Positions 50,808 through 62,700 of a DNA stretch of 64,000 nucleotides are shown piece by piece; the stretch's first letter is position 1; every line of letters starts with the position of its first letter. Both the position numbers and the translations under genes were made by a program. The notes under the pieces are model-generated. The model saw only the letters and a program-made list of their open reading frames with translations. It was not told the DNA's origin and did no database searches. Location: NCBI RefSeq assembly GCF_001881565.1, contig NZ_MPDJ01000001.1, forward strand, positions 926,829 to 990,828, given 5' to 3'. This DNA comes from Eisenbergiella tayi (GTDB lineage: Bacteria > Bacillota > Clostridia > Lachnospirales > Lachnospiraceae).

Positions 50808-53057
50808 TTAAGCCATGACTTCCTTAATCCTCACATCCAGGCTGGTATACCGCCTGGCCTCACTTTCATTGGCGATCATATCCTGCACCACCTGACGGCT
50901 TCCCAGTATGGTCACACAATTTCTGGCTCTTGTCACCCCCGTATACAGCAGATTCCTGTTGAAAAGCATCCGCGGGCCGCCGAGAAGTGGCATAATAACC
51001 GCCGGATATTCGCTTCCCTGGGATTTATGGATGGTGATGGCATAGGCCAGCTCCACCTCCTCCAGCTGGGCAAAGGCGTAACTTACCCGTCTCTGCTCAT
51101 CATACTCAATCATTACAGTCTGTGCATATTCGTCAATCTCCTTCAGGATTCCCATATCCCCATTGAAAATCCCTACTCCGTGATCCACGGGAATGCCGTA
51201 TTTGCTCACAATATCCCATTCCAGCTGATAGTTATTCTTCGTCTGCATCACCTTATCCCCTTCCCGGAACAAAGTGGAACCGGACTGGTATTCTTTTTTG
51301 GATGCATCCTTGGGATTCAGGTACGCCTGAAGCACCTGATTGAGCACCTCCACACCCAGATTCCCTTTTCTCATTGGCGTGAGCACCTGGATATCCAGAG
51401 GCCCTGCCTGTACATAACGGGGCATCTTTTCCTGTATCAGGAGAATCATATGCTTATAGATCACCTGTACGTCGCTTCGTTCCAGGAAAAAGAAATCCCT
51501 GCTTTTATTATCCAGGGGAATCTCCTGGCCGGCATTTATTTTATGAGCGTTCACAACAATGTCGCTCTCTCCCGCCTGGCGGAATATTTTTTTCAATTCC
51601 ACTACGGAAAAAGCGCCGCTGTTAATCAGGTCACGAAGCACCTGGCCGGGGCCAACGGAGGGAAGCTGGTTCACATCCCCCACCAATATCAGCCGGGTGC
51701 CGGGTGTAACCGCCCGTAAAAGAGACTGGAACAAATGGATGTCCACCATGGACATCTCGTCCACAATCACCACATCGGCTTCCAGCGGGTTTTCCTCATT
51801 CTTTTCAAACCGGGCATTCCTTCCATACCGGTTCTCTTCTTCCAGCATGGCGCCGTTAAGCTCCAGAAGACGGTGGATGGTCCGAGCCTCATAACCTGTG
51901 GCCTCCGTCATACGCTTGGCCGCCCGCCCCGTGGGAGCCGCCAGAAGGATATCCATCCCTTCCGCCTCAAAATAATGGATCATGGTATTTATCGTTGTTG
52001 TCTTTCCCGTGCCCGGACCGCCGGACAGGACAAAAACCCCATTTTTAACGCTTTCCAGCACAGCCCGCTGCTGCAGCTCCTCCAGTTCTATCCCCTGGTT
52101 TCTTGCCAGCTTCTCAATATCCGCAAGGAGCTTGGCCTCCTCCGAAGGGAGAAGCTGTCCTGAAAAAACCATGCTCACATTCAATTCCTCCAGCATGCGG
52201 GCACAGGAGAGTTCCGCATAATAATAGGAAGAAGCATATACCGGATCCTCTTTCCCGTCCTGTTTGATCACCAGCTTTTTATCCATTGCCAGGTTGGGGA
52301 TCTGGATACTCACATAATCCGGATCCAGCCCCAGAAGGGCCGCCGCCTTTGCCGTCAGCTCCTTATATGGCAGATAGGTATGCCCGTCCATGGCCGCCAG
52401 CTGCATGGTATACAGGATGCCGCTGCGGATCCGGAAATCGGAATCCGTATGTATTCCGATTTTGGCTGCCAGCTCATCCGCCCGCTTAAAGCCTATTCCA
52501 TCAATATCCTCCGCCAGGCGGTAGGGGTTTTCCTCCAGGATTCCATAAACCTCCAGGCCGTATGTATTGTAAATTTTAATGGCCAGCGTATTGGAAATAC
52601 CGAATTTCTGCAGGTAGATCATCGCCTCCCGCATCCCCTTCTTTTCCTCCAGCAGAGCGGCGATTTCCATCGCCTTTCTCTCACTTATCCCCTTGATCTC
52701 GGCAAGGCGTTCCGGTTCTTCTTCCATAATCCGGAAGGTATCCTTTCCGAATTTCCGGACGATCCTGGCCGCAAGAGAAGGGCCCACTCCCTTTATCGCG
52801 CCGGAACCGAGGTATCGCTCAATGCTCGTTTCATCCTCCGGAGCCACATGCTCGTAGCTTTCCACCTTAAACTGGTTTCCGTAAACCGCATGGGCCACAT
52901 ATCCGCCTGTCAGCTCCAGGTTTTCCCCTTCATCCAGGGCACGGAAGGTCCCCACACAGGTGATTTCCTCTCCCTCTGAGACGAGCTCAAATACGGTATA
53001 ACCGTTTCCGGTATTTCTGTATATTATATGATCCACATAGCCTGCTTTTTTTTCCAC
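50808..53057 (-). CDS. recD2: RecD2-type ATP-dependent DNA helicase
   Basis: A 749-residue SF1B helicase of the RecD2/YrrC family. The N-terminal part has helix-hairpin-helix repeats (LGSGAIKGVGPSLAARIVRK and IKGISERKAMEIAALLEE). GGPGTGKTTTINTM is Walker A (about 346-354), ADVVIVDEMSMVDI is Walker B, and TRLILVGDVNQLPSVGPGQV motif III. The C-terminal YAITIHKSQGSEYPAVIMPL is motif VI and TGVTRARNCVTILG closes the core. It acts in recombination and repair without RecBC. It is between mreB-type and comF genes in the same direction. Confidence 0.93.
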   Translation of the reverse strand: MEKKAGYVDHIIYRNTGNGYTVFELVSEGEEITCVGTFRALDEGENLELTGGYVAHAVYGNQFKVESYEHVAPEDETSIERYLGSGAIKGVGPSLAARIVRKFGKDTFRIMEEEPERLAEIKGISERKAMEIAALLEEKKGMREAMIYLQKFGISNTLAIKIYNTYGLEVYGILEENPYRLAEDIDGIGFKRADELAAKIGIHTDSDFRIRSGILYTMQLAAMDGHTYLPYKELTAKAAALLGLDPDYVSIQIPNLAMDKKLVIKQDGKEDPVYASSYYYAELSCARMLEELNVSMVFSGQLLPSEEAKLLADIEKLARNQGIELEELQQRAVLESVKNGVFVLSGGPGTGKTTTINTMIHYFEAEGMDILLAAPTGRAAKRMTEATGYEARTIHRLLELNGAMLEEENRYGRNARFEKNEENPLEADVVIVDEMSMVDIHLFQSLLRAVTPGTRLILVGDVNQLPSVGPGQVLRDLINSGAFSVVELKKIFRQAGESDIVVNAHKINAGQEIPLDNKSRDFFFLERSDVQVIYKHMILLIQEKMPRYVQAGPLDIQVLTPMRKGNLGVEVLNQVLQAYLNPKDASKKEYQSGSTLFREGDKVMQTKNNYQLEWDIVSKYGIPVDHGVGIFNGDMGILKEIDEYAQTVMIEYDEQRRVSYAFAQLEEVELAYAITIHKSQGSEYPAVIMPLLGGPRMLFNRNLLYTGVTRARNCVTILGSRQVVQDMIANESEARRYTSLDVRIKEVMA

Positions 53058-53103
53058 CGGTTAACTCCTGCTATCTGCTCTCCGGACATGAACGGGTATC
53101 AAA

Positions 53104-53128
53104 AGGGCTACTCCGACGGAGTAGCCCT
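53104..53128 (-). terminator. Hairpin terminator after mreB-type gene
   Basis: AGGGCTACTCC pairs perfectly with GGAGTAGCCCT around a 3-base loop, then TTTT on minus. It lies between the mreB-type stop (53154) and recD2 start (53057) and is probably leaky. Confidence 0.6.
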
Positions 53129-53153
53129 GACTCTATACCTGACAGATCCTTAC

Positions 53154-54149
53154 TTAAATTTCATCCTTATATCCAACTAAAAACTCCACGTATTTACCTG
53201 TCCCGATAGCCACAGCCGTCATAGGATCCTCTGCCGTCATAGTATTGATGCCGGTTTTATCCGAAATCAGCTCCTCCAGTCCCCGAAGCAGGCTGCCGCC
53301 GCCGGTAAGGACAATTCCCCTGTCCGCAATATCTGCAGCCAGTTCCGGGGGAGTTCTCTCGAGCACACTGTGAATGGCTTCCACAATCTGCAGCGTAGGC
53401 TCTCTCAAAGCCTCTTCCGTTTCCTCCGAAGAAACCTTGACCGTTTTAGGGAGGCCGGTTACCAGGTTACGTCCTCTCACATCCATATAATCAGGCTCCG
53501 GACGCTTATATGCGGAACCGATCTTGATCTTGATATCCTCTGCGGTCCTTTCACCGATCAGCAGGTTATGTTTTTTACGCATATAACGGACAAGTGCCTC
53601 GTCAAAATCATCTCCTGCAATCTTAATAGAAGCGCTGACTACCGTACCGCCCAGAGAAATTACCGCTATATCGGAAGTACCGCCTCCGATATCCACAATC
53701 ATATTGCCGCAGGGCCGGGAAATGTCAATACCGGCTCCGATAGCCGCTGCGATAGGCTCTTCAATAATAGAAACCTCCCTTGCACCGGCCTGATAGGTCG
53801 CATCCTCTACGGCCTTCTTTTCCACTTCGGTAACACCGCTGGGAACACATACTGCAATCCTTGGCTTACGGAAGGTTTTTCTTCCCAGGGCCTTCTGGAT
53901 AAAATGCTTCAGCATCTTTTCCGTAACTGTATAATCAGAAATAACACCTTGGCGAAGCGGCCTTACTGCCACAATATTCCCGGGTGTACGTCCCAGCATC
54001 AGCCTTGCATCCTCACCGATAGCCTTGATTTTATTGGTATCCCTGTCAAATGCCACTACACTGGGTTCTTTCAGAACGACGCCTTTTCCTCTTATATACA
54101 CTAAAATACTGGCGGTACCCAGGTCGATTCCAATATCTGTATACTGCAT
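53154..54149 (-). CDS. MreB/Mbl-type actin-like protein
   Basis: A 331-residue bacterial actin that guides cell-wall growth. TDIGIDLGTASILVYIRGKG (about 4-23) is the phosphate 1 loop. VCVPSGVTEVEKKAVEDATY, then NMIVDIGGGTSDIAVISLGG (phosphate 2) and IVLTGGGSLLRGLEELI (adenosine site) are complete. The start at 54149 is chosen for GGAGG five bases upstream. Sequence details such as ISRPCGNMIVDIGGGTSD fit the MreB/Mbl branch; which paralogue it is cannot be decided. It has its own promoter at 54226-54253. Confidence 0.9.
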   Translation of the reverse strand: MQYTDIGIDLGTASILVYIRGKGVVLKEPSVVAFDRDTNKIKAIGEDARLMLGRTPGNIVAVRPLRQGVISDYTVTEKMLKHFIQKALGRKTFRKPRIAVCVPSGVTEVEKKAVEDATYQAGAREVSIIEEPIAAAIGAGIDISRPCGNMIVDIGGGTSDIAVISLGGTVVSASIKIAGDDFDEALVRYMRKKHNLLIGERTAEDIKIKIGSAYKRPEPDYMDVRGRNLVTGLPKTVKVSSEETEEALREPTLQIVEAIHSVLERTPPELAADIADRGIVLTGGGSLLRGLEELISDKTGINTMTAEDPMTAVAIGTGKYVEFLVGYKDEI

Positions 54150-54225
54150 ATTCTCCTCCATTTCAAATGAAGACGGCGCGGAAGACTTTCTCATCCAATC
54201 CCCTGCGCTTCCTTCTGCCTCTATT

Positions 54226-54253
54226 ATATTATGGACCAATCTTTATGAATCAA
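54226..54253 (-). promoter_or_regulatory. Promoter for mreB-type gene
   Basis: TTGATT (54248-54253), 16-base spacer, TAATAT (54226-54231) on the minus strand. The surrounding 54150-54387 sequence is AT-rich with no gene. Confidence 0.5.
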
Positions 54254-54387
54254 GCATATATATTTTACAAATCACGTAAAATTACGAAAAATCCAATAAA
54301 AAGCCTGTCCGACGCAAGCGTAAAATATACCGTCTGTTATTATAACCTAAATCCTCCCTTATGGAAAGTGTTTTCATAAAAATTTAA

Positions 54388-54487
54388 AGAATACACCGCT
54401 TTACCGCATATTTACAGGCGGGAATACAGTTCCGGCTGTCAGCCGAATCTTCCTCCCTTGCGGTAAAACGATGTATTCTGTTTTTTT
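54388..54487. terminator. Long hairpin terminator after uvrA
   Basis: Arms 54388-54408 and 54459-54479 pair over 21 bases with two mismatches, around a 50-base loop with a small GGCTG/CAGCC stem. On plus it is followed by GTTTTTTT and on minus by TTTAAATTTTT. It is the likely uvrA terminator, 40 bp after its stop, and an unusually long one. Confidence 0.6.
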
Positions 54488-54521
54488 ATTCAAACACCCT
54501 GCCAATTATAGGTATATTTGA

Positions 54522-57455
54522 CTATTCCTTTTTGCCGGCCTTGTTTTTCTTCGCCTTCTCCAGCATTTTTCCAACATAATAGCCTGTATAGGATTCCTTG
54601 CAGCCGGCCACCTTTTCCGGGGTTCCCTCCGCAATCACGGTTCCGCCGCCGTCACCACCTTCCGGTCCCATGTCAATAATATAATCCGCGGTCTTGATCA
54701 CATCCAGATTATGCTCGATGACAATGACCGTATTGCCTCCGTCCGCGAGTCTGTGCAGGATTTCCACCAGCTTATGAACATCCGCAAAATGGAGTCCCGT
54801 GGTAGGTTCATCCAGAATATAAATGGTTTTGCCCGTACTTCTCTTGCTCAGCTCCGTTGCCAGCTTGATACGCTGGGCCTCACCGCCGGAAAGCGTTGTG
54901 GAAGGCTGGCCCAGTTTGATATAGGAGAGTCCCACATCATAAAGGGTCTCAATTTTCCTGCGTATACTGGGAACATTCTCAAAAAATGTCACAGCCTCCT
55001 CCACAGTCATATCCAGCACGTCGAATATATTCTTCCCCTTATATTTAACCTCAAGGGTTTCTCTGTTGTAGCGTTTTCCGCCGCAGACTTCACAGGGGAC
55101 GTAAACATCGGGAAGGAAGTGCATCTCTATTTTAATGATTCCGTCACCGCCGCAGGCTTCACATCTGCCGCCCTTCACATTGAAGCTGAACCTTCCTTTT
55201 TTGTAGCCCCGTGCCTTGGCATCCTGCGTGGAAGTAAACAGATCCCTTATCATATCAAATACGCCGGTATAAGTAGCCGGATTGGAACGGGGTGTACGCC
55301 CGATAGGGGACTGATCAATATCGATCACCTTATCCAGCTGCTCTATGCCTTCAATGCCCTTGTTTTTCCCGGGGATGGTCCTCGCCCGGTTCAGATCCCT
55401 CGCCAGAGTCTTATACAGGATCTCATTCACAAGTGAACTCTTTCCCGAACCGGAAACACCGGTTACACAGGTCATCACTCCCAGAGGGAACCTGACATCA
55501 ATATTCCGAAGGTTATTTTCTTCCGCTCCTTTCACCTTAATCCATCCCGTCGGTTTTCTGCGCTTATCGGGTACCGGTATGGAAAGGGCGCCGCTCAGAT
55601 ACTGGCCGGTGATGGATTCGGGATTCTGCATTAATTCCTCAGCCGTACCGCAGGCCACCACCTCACCTCCGTGAGACCCCGCTCCCGGTCCGATATCCAC
55701 GATATAATCCGCGGCAAGCATGGTATCCTCATCATGCTCCACCACAAGAAGGGTATTGCCCAGGTCCCGCAGGTTCTTCAATGTATTCAGAAGCTTGTCA
55801 TTATCCCTCTGATGCAGTCCAATACTGGGCTCATCCAGGATATAGCAGACGCCTACCAGTCCGGAACCGATCTGGGTAGCCAGACGGATACGCTGGGCCT
55901 CCCCGCCGGAAAGGGTTCCCGTGGCTCTGGACAGGGAAAGATATTCCAGCCCTACATCCGCAAGGAAGCCTACCCTCGCCCTGATTTCCTTCAATACCTG
56001 CTTACCGATGAGCTGCTGCTGTTTCGTCAGCTCCATTCCGTCCAGATACGTTTTCAGGTTACGGATGGACATGGAGGTGACCTCATAAATATTTTTATCA
56101 CAAACCGTGACTGCCAGCGCACCTTTTTTCAATCGCATGCCCTGGCAGACGTTACAGGGGGTAATGCTCATAAAGGTTTCGTATTCCTGCTTCATAACAT
56201 CCGAACCGGTTTCCCTGTATCGGCGTTCCACATTCTTGATAAGCCCTTCAAAGGCTACCGGATACACGCCTTTCCCCCTCTGTCCCTGATAATATACTTC
56301 CACCTCATGGCCCTTGGTTCCGTGTATCAGGATATCCTTTATCTTATCCGGATATTTTTCAAAGGGCGTATCCAGACTGAAATGATATTCTCTGGCCAAT
56401 GCCTGGAGAATAGCGTTGGTGAAGCTGGATTTATCGTTGCAGGACTGCCATCCCATCACGGTGATGGCACCCTCATTAATGCTGAGACGTTTATTCGGGA
56501 TCATCAGATCCACATCAAATTCCATTTTATAGCCCAGGCCGAAGCACTCCGGGCAGGCGCCGAAAGGATTATTGAAAGAAAAGCTTCTCGGCTCTATTTC
56601 ATCAATGCTGATACCGCAGTCAGGACAGGAAAAACTCTGGCTGAAGGTTACCGGTTCCCCGTCAAGCACATCCACGACCAGCAGCCCTTCCGTAAGAGCG
56701 AGTACATTTTCGATGGAATCCGTAAGACGGCGTTCTATTCCTTCCTTCACTACCAGACGGTCTACCACGATTTCAATATTGTGCTTGATGTTTTTATCCA
56801 GCTTTATTTCTTCGGACAGCTCATACAGGTTACCGTCCACTCTCACACGCACATAACCGCTTCTCTTGGCTCTTTCCAGCACCTTCACATGCTCGCCCTT
56901 CCTCCCGCGTACCACGGGGGCAAGAAGCTGGATCCTGGTGCCTGCAGGCAGGCTGCAGATATGATCCACCATCTGATCCACGGTCTGTTTTTTTATTTCC
57001 TTCCCGCATTTCGGACAGTGGGGGATACCGATACGCGCATACAGAAGCCGGAAATAATCATAGATTTCCGTTACGGTACCTACCGTGGAACGGGGATTCC
57101 GGTTTGTGGATTTCTGATCGATGGAAATAGCAGGAGACAGACCTTCTATTTTTTCCACATTGGGCTTTTCCATCTGTCCCAGGAACTGTCTGGCGTAGGA
57201 AGACAGCGACTCCATATACCTGCGCTGTCCCTCCGCATATATTGTGTCAAAGGCAAGGGAAGATTTCCCGGAGCCGGACAGCCCCGTGAGGACCACCAGT
57301 TCATTTCTGGGAATATCCACATCAATCCCTTTCAGGTTATGCTCATTTGCCCCACGGATTTTGATATATTCACGGGGCTTCATCTTTATGCTTTCCTGTT
57401 CCATGTCGTAATTACTTCTCCTTTCAAAGCGGCTGTTTCCTATGCCCTGTTCCAT
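54522..57455 (-). CDS. uvrA: UvrABC system protein A
   Basis: A 977-residue (longest start) damage-recognition ATPase of nucleotide excision repair. [20 protein letters not shown] is the first Walker A and [20 protein letters not shown] the second. Zinc modules [25 protein letters not shown] and [21 protein letters not shown] are present. ABC signatures [19 protein letters not shown] and [20 protein letters not shown] are complete. Starts at 57404 or 57383 would also fit the family N-terminus [20 protein letters not shown]. It lies a few bases after uvrB and is translated with it under the LexA-type operator upstream of uvrB. Confidence 0.95.
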   Translation of the reverse strand: MEQGIGNSRFERRSNYDMEQESIKMKPREYIKIRGANEHNLKGIDVDIPRNELVVLTGLSGSGKSSLAFDTIYAEGQRRYMESLSSYARQFLGQMEKPNVEKIEGLSPAISIDQKSTNRNPRSTVGTVTEIYDYFRLLYARIGIPHCPKCGKEIKKQTVDQMVDHICSLPAGTRIQLLAPVVRGRKGEHVKVLERAKRSGYVRVRVDGNLYELSEEIKLDKNIKHNIEIVVDRLVVKEGIERRLTDSIENVLALTEGLLVVDVLDGEPVTFSQSFSCPDCGISIDEIEPRSFSFNNPFGACPECFGLGYKMEFDVDLMIPNKRLSINEGAITVMGWQSCNDKSSFTNAILQALAREYHFSLDTPFEKYPDKIKDILIHGTKGHEVEVYYQGQRGKGVYPVAFEGLIKNVERRYRETGSDVMKQEYETFMSITPCNVCQGMRLKKGALAVTVCDKNIYEVTSMSIRNLKTYLDGMELTKQQQLIGKQVLKEIRARVGFLADVGLEYLSLSRATGTLSGGEAQRIRLATQIGSGLVGVCYILDEPSIGLHQRDNDKLLNTLKNLRDLGNTLLVVEHDEDTMLAADYIVDIGPGAGSHGGEVVACGTAEELMQNPESITGQYLSGALSIPVPDKRRKPTGWIKVKGAEENNLRNIDVRFPLGVMTCVTGVSGSGKSSLVNEILYKTLARDLNRARTIPGKNKGIEGIEQLDKVIDIDQSPIGRTPRSNPATYTGVFDMIRDLFTSTQDAKARGYKKGRFSFNVKGGRCEACGGDGIIKIEMHFLPDVYVPCEVCGGKRYNRETLEVKYKGKNIFDVLDMTVEEAVTFFENVPSIRRKIETLYDVGLSYIKLGQPSTTLSGGEAQRIKLATELSKRSTGKTIYILDEPTTGLHFADVHKLVEILHRLADGGNTVIVIEHNLDVIKTADYIIDMGPEGGDGGGTVIAEGTPEKVAGCKESYTGYYVGKMLEKAKKNKAGKKE

Positions 57456-57459
57456 CCTG

Positions 57460-59445
57460 TCACTCTTTTATTTTCGCCAGCGTTTTCTTCAGTTCCACCA
57501 TCTTGTCACGAAGCTCTGCCGCAGCTTCGAAATTCAGATCCGAAGCTGCCTTTTTCATCTTCTTCTGGATGTCGCCGATAAGCTTCTCCAGCTCCTTCTC
57601 GTCCATGGATTCCGGATCCTTTTCGAAACGTACCTCCTCCTTGGCAATCACCTTGGAGATACTGATAAGATCCCTTACGCTCTTTTTGATGGTCTGAGGC
57701 GTAATTCCATGCTCCTCATTATACTTCTGCTGGATTTCCCGGCGCCTGTTCGTTTCGGAAATGGCGGCCTTCATGGAATCCGTCATATTATCAGCGTACA
57801 TAATAACATGTCCGTCCGAATTTCTGGCTGCACGGCCGATAGTCTGTATCAGTGAGGTCTCTGAACGCAGGAAGCCTTCCTTATCCGCATCCAGTATGGC
57901 GACCAGGGAAATCTCCGGTATGTCCAGACCTTCTCTCAGAAGATTGATACCCACAAGGACATCAAACACATCCAGACGCATATCCCGGATAATTTCCGCC
58001 CGTTCCAGCGTATCAATATCCGAATGCAGGTATTTCACACGGATGCCCACATCCCTCATATAATCAGTCAGATCCTCTGCCATCCGTTTGGTCAGGGTTG
58101 TCACCAGCACCTTATTATGTTTATCTGTTTCTTTCCTGATTTCTCCCACAAGGTCATCAATCTGCCCTTCCACAGGCCGTACCATAATCTCCGGATCCAG
58201 CAGCCCGGTAGGACGGATAATCTGTTCCGCCCTCAGCAGCTCATGAGCCTCCTCATAGGCCGAAGGTGTAGCGGATACAAAAAGCAGCTGATCAATATGC
58301 GCTTCAAACTCTTCAAAATTAAGCGGCCGGTTATCCAGCGCCGAAGGCAGACGGAAACCATAATCCACCAGCGTCATCTTTCTGGAACGATCCCCTGCGT
58401 ACATTCCTCTTATCTGAGGAACGGTGATATGGGATTCATCGATCATAATCAGGAAATCATCCCTGAAGAAATCCAGAAGGGTCATGGGCGGTTCTCCCGG
58501 AGCGGTGCCATTCAGATGCCTGGAGTAATTTTCGATTCCGGAACAAAACCCGGTCTCCCGCAGCATCTCAATGTCAAAATTGGTTCTTTCTGAAATCCTC
58601 TGGGCCTCCAGAAGCTTGTCCTCCCCCTTAAAATAGCGGATCCTCTCCTCCAGCTCCCTCTCTATATTATCACAGGCAGCATTGATCTTCCCCTGGGATA
58701 CCACATAATGGGATGCCGGGAAAATGGCAATATGCTCCAGAATGGAATGCAGCTGCCCTGTCAGGGGATCCACCTCGGCAATCCTGTCGATTTCGTCTCC
58801 GAAAAATTCCACACGGATCAGATAGTCTCCGCCCTGGGCAGGATAAATCTCCACACAGTCCCCTCTCACCCGGAAACAGCCGCGGCTCAGATCCATGTCA
58901 TTCCTGTCATACTGTATATTAATCAGTTCCCGCAGAACCTCGTCCCTTTCCTTTACCATACCGGGCCGCAGGGATACGATCATATCTTTATATTCATCCG
59001 GGCTGCCCAGGCCGTAAATACAGGAAACACTGGCCACTACAATAACATCCTTGCGCTCCGCAAGAGATGCCGTAGCGGACAGTCTCAGTTTGTCAATCTC
59101 ATCATTGATGGAGGAATCCTTGGCAATATAGGTATCCGAAGACGGCACATAGGCTTCCGGCTGATAATAATCGTAATAGCTCACGAAATACTCCACCGCA
59201 TTCTCAGGGAAAAATTCCTTGAATTCACCGTAAAGCTGTCCGGCAAGCGTTTTATTATGAGCAATAATCAGGGTAGGCTTCTGAATCTGCTGGATGATAT
59301 TCGCCATGGTAAATGTCTTTCCGGAACCTGTGACACCCAGCAGGGTCTGGAATTGGTTGCCTTCCTTAAATCCGGCAACAAGCTGTTTAATAGCCTGCGG
59401 CTGATCGCCGGTGGGCTGATACTCTGAGTGTAATTTGAACTCCAT
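57460..59445 (-). CDS. uvrB: UvrABC system protein B
   Basis: A 661-residue excision-repair helicase-like protein that loads onto damage with UvrA and recruits Uvr[21 protein letters not shown] (about 32-51) is Walker [21 protein letters not shown] is the beta-hairpin used for strand insertion. [31 protein letters not shown] and [18 protein letters not shown] are further motifs. The C-terminal UVR domain is [21 protein letters not shown] LexA-type box and promoter lie 90-145 bp upstream. Confidence 0.96.
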   Translation of the reverse strand: MEFKLHSEYQPTGDQPQAIKQLVAGFKEGNQFQTLLGVTGSGKTFTMANIIQQIQKPTLIIAHNKTLAGQLYGEFKEFFPENAVEYFVSYYDYYQPEAYVPSSDTYIAKDSSINDEIDKLRLSATASLAERKDVIVVASVSCIYGLGSPDEYKDMIVSLRPGMVKERDEVLRELINIQYDRNDMDLSRGCFRVRGDCVEIYPAQGGDYLIRVEFFGDEIDRIAEVDPLTGQLHSILEHIAIFPASHYVVSQGKINAACDNIERELEERIRYFKGEDKLLEAQRISERTNFDIEMLRETGFCSGIENYSRHLNGTAPGEPPMTLLDFFRDDFLIMIDESHITVPQIRGMYAGDRSRKMTLVDYGFRLPSALDNRPLNFEEFEAHIDQLLFVSATPSAYEEAHELLRAEQIIRPTGLLDPEIMVRPVEGQIDDLVGEIRKETDKHNKVLVTTLTKRMAEDLTDYMRDVGIRVKYLHSDIDTLERAEIIRDMRLDVFDVLVGINLLREGLDIPEISLVAILDADKEGFLRSETSLIQTIGRAARNSDGHVIMYADNMTDSMKAAISETNRRREIQQKYNEEHGITPQTIKKSVRDLISISKVIAKEEVRFEKDPESMDEKELEKLIGDIQKKMKKAASDLNFEAAAELRDKMVELKKTLAKIKE

Positions 59446-59535
59446 ATTATATATTCACCTCCGCAGTAGCCTTAAAAATACCCGAAAATCCTTAACTGTT
59501 TACTGACAATAGTCCAATTTTCAATATCATCAAAA

Positions 59536-59564
59536 ATTATATCATAGACTATATGAAATGTATA
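59536..59564 (-). promoter_or_regulatory. uvrB promoter
   Basis: TATACA (59559-59564), 17-base spacer, TATAAT (59536-59541) on minus. The LexA-type box begins nine bases upstream of the -35. Confidence 0.55.
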
Positions 59565-59572
59565 GCATATTC

Positions 59573-59588
59573 CAGAACATTTGTTCTG
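59573..59588. promoter_or_regulatory. LexA (DinR)-type SOS box upstream of uvrB
   Basis: CAGAACATTTGTTCTG is a perfect palindrome with the Gram-positive GAAC-N4-GTTC core. It lies next to the uvrB promoter, so the uvrB-uvrA operon is probably SOS-regulated, as known in Bacillus and many Clostridia. Confidence 0.78.
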
Positions 59589-59658
59589 AAATCTGATTTG
59601 CCTTTTTCCCGTCTGCATCGTTCCCGCTTAATCTTTATATTATACCGAAAACCAATAA

Positions 59659-59698
59659 AAAACACAGGGCAAAATAAAAATAATCCGCACTGTGTTTT
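59659..59698 (-). terminator. Terminator after hybrid sensor kinase
   Basis: AAAACACAG and CTGTGTTTT (59659-59667 and 59690-59698) pair around a 22-base loop. On minus a TTTTTT run follows, 9 bp past the stop codon. Confidence 0.6.
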
Positions 59699-59706
59699 CC
59701 GCTGTT

Positions 59707-62700
59707 CTATTCTTTTTTTTCGATCAATACCTTTTTTAATGTTTCTCTCAGAACCTCCACATCAATCGGCTTTGCCACATGAGCCGTCATGCCCGCGTCC
59801 ATGGCCTCTCTCACATCCTCCGCAAAGGCATTGGCAGTCATGGCAACAACAGGGATTTCCCATGCATCCGGCCGCTCCAGTCTCCGTATCCGGCGGGTGG
59901 CTTCATATCCGTTCATTTCCGGCATCTGGATATCCATGAGAACCGCATCATAGGTTCCTGGGGCCGCCTCCCGGAATTCCTTCAGCGCCTGCGCCCCATC
60001 GGTTTTGACTGCTGTTTCCGCCCCATAAATGGACAGCAGCTCACAGAGAATCTCTGCATTGATGGCATTATCCTCCGCGATCAGGAACCTTCGGCCGGCA
60101 AACAGCTTCCTGTTTGCGGCATCCGGGGATTCAGCTCCGCCTCTTTCTCCGGGGTTCTCCAGCTCTCCGTCCGCACATTCTCCTTCCAGCTCCACACAAA
60201 AGGTGCTTCCCCGGTGAGGCAGGCTTTTTACGGAAATCGTCCCTCCCATCAGTTCGACCAGCCCCTTGGTAATGCTCAGGCCGAGTCCGGTGCCTTCTAC
60301 CCTCATGGTTCCGGAGCTGCGCGTAAACGGTTCGAAGATCCGGGAAAGAAATTCCTCCGACATGCCCACACCCGTATCGCTTACCGTAAACCGGTAACGA
60401 ACCCTGTCAGGCCCATTGACGGCCGGTATCTCCTCCACCGTAAAATCCACGGTTCCGCCCTCCGGCGTATATTTTACCGCATTGCTTAATATATTGATCA
60501 GTATCTGATTGCTCCGCAGGGAATCCCCATAAAAATACTTATGCATTATCCCTTCGGTACTGATAGTAAGCTGCAGCCCCGCATCCCTCGCCTGAGGCGA
60601 CATAATTGCCGACAGCTGGTCTAAGAGGTCCGGAAGATATATCTTCATATTATTCAGCTTGATTTGAGAAGATTCTATCTTGCTCATGTCCAGAATATCA
60701 TTAATCAGGCTGAGCAGATGTCTGGAGGAAACCGAAATTTTATTCAGGCAGTCCGCCACCCGCTCCGGTTCGCCCATATGGGCAACCGCCAGCGCCGTCA
60801 TACCCATAATGGCATTCATCGGCGTCCGGATATCATGACTCATGGCGGATAAAAAGTCACTTTTAGCCCGGTTTGCCTCCTCTGCAAGCTCCAGGGCATT
60901 CTCCAGCGCCTTTTTCGTCTGTCTCTCAGCAGCCAGGACATCCGTCACATCCGCCCTCACCAGGCAGATGGTGCTGTGGTTCACATCTCCCCACATCACA
61001 TTAATCTGTTTGTATCTTTCACCGTTCTTATCCCGATAGGAAACCAGGAAATCATAACCATTGGGCTTCTCTTCCAGACGCCTGATCATGGTTTTCAAAT
61101 CAAATTGACAGGCTGCTTCCTCCCTGTTATCTTCGGATATATACCGGTTCACAAACCGCGGAATGGCTTCCCCATAGTTTTCGCTGAAATAAGGAGGCAG
61201 ATTTTCCAGAACGGTATTCCTGGAATACAAAGTCAATCCTCCGCTTCCGATATTGATAAAGCCGGAAAGCTCAAAGGTATATGCTATCAGACGCAGAAGT
61301 CCCTGCTGTTCCCGTACGGAATCCGTTATATCCGCCCTCGCAAGACAGATTCTGCCCAGCCTTGGCTCCACGACGGAAAGAGTTACATTTTTGGTCCTCA
61401 CATCTCCCCTGTTATCCGTCATGGAATAAGCGAAGGTAAAGGGACTCGATTTCTTCAGCCTCTCCAACAAGGTCCCGGGATCCATCACTTCTTTATACCG
61501 TTCCCGATCCTTCGGAACCACGTTGTCTTCAAGCATCCTTTCCACCCACTGGGAATAGTATCCCTGCTGGGGAGGTATGCAGCCCGCATTCTCATTCCAG
61601 GTCAGTACTGTGTAGCTGTCACAGGTGAGATCAATGTCTGACACAAAATCATATCCGGCAGAAGAAAGTCTGTGCAGAATACGGTCGGATATGGTCTGTT
61701 TTGTGATATCCGTTACCGTGAGGATGCCTGTAACATCCCCGCTGTCAGGTTCCTCCACCAGATTCATTTTTATGTGTACATATCTGCCTTTTGTTTCCCG
61801 GGGTATCTGTACAAAGCATTCATACTGTCTCTCAGGTATCCCATTTCGGAAAGCCTCAAGAGCCGGCTTATTCAGATACATTCCGTAAAATTCCTGCCGT
61901 TCCTCTTCGTCAACCACAAGACTGCCCAGACCGGTAAAAAATCCTTCTCTTGCCGAGCCGAAGGTCTTAAGCAGATCTGAATTTGTATGATCGATAATTT
62001 CCAGTATCTGATTCTTGGTAATATTGCAATGGCCTATGATCAATGCGTTGGGATCCTGCGTATGGTAGTGCTGCAAAAGCAGATCCTTATACTGCTGGCG
62101 AATCCGCTCCTGTGCTTCCCTCTCCTTGGTCATATCCTGGTAAACCGAATAAATCCGCGTTTCCCCATCCTCGTATTTGATCAGGGTAATATTGTTTTTG
62201 ACCCATATATAACTGCCGTCCCCTCTTCGGAGCCTGTATACGATTTCGCGATGTTCTCCCCCGGCAACATAGGAGTCCATCTGCTGATACACATATTCCC
62301 GATCTTCCGGATGGACCCCCGCCATGGCATCATTCCGATACAGCTCCCATGATTCCTCAAGGCTCATCCCTGCCATTGCCGCAAATCCGTCTGATAAAAA
62401 TTCAGGAATCAGCCTGCCCGGCTCTTCATAACGCATTACCGCAATCCCGCCCGGCAGATTTTTCAGAACGGTCTGGAAATATTGTTCCAGCCGCTCTTTT
62501 TCCTTACGGTTGGTGACTGTTTCCGTAATATCCCTCACATACTTTACGTATGCCGGAATTCCATTCCAGTCCGTTTCCCGGAAACGGGTGCTGTAAAAAC
62601 GGCCGTTTCTGTCGGCAGACATCTCATGCTCTTCCCCATCCGGCTCATGATCCTTCAGAGTACAGAATTTACAGGGGCCGTCCTGACCGTGCAGGGCCGA

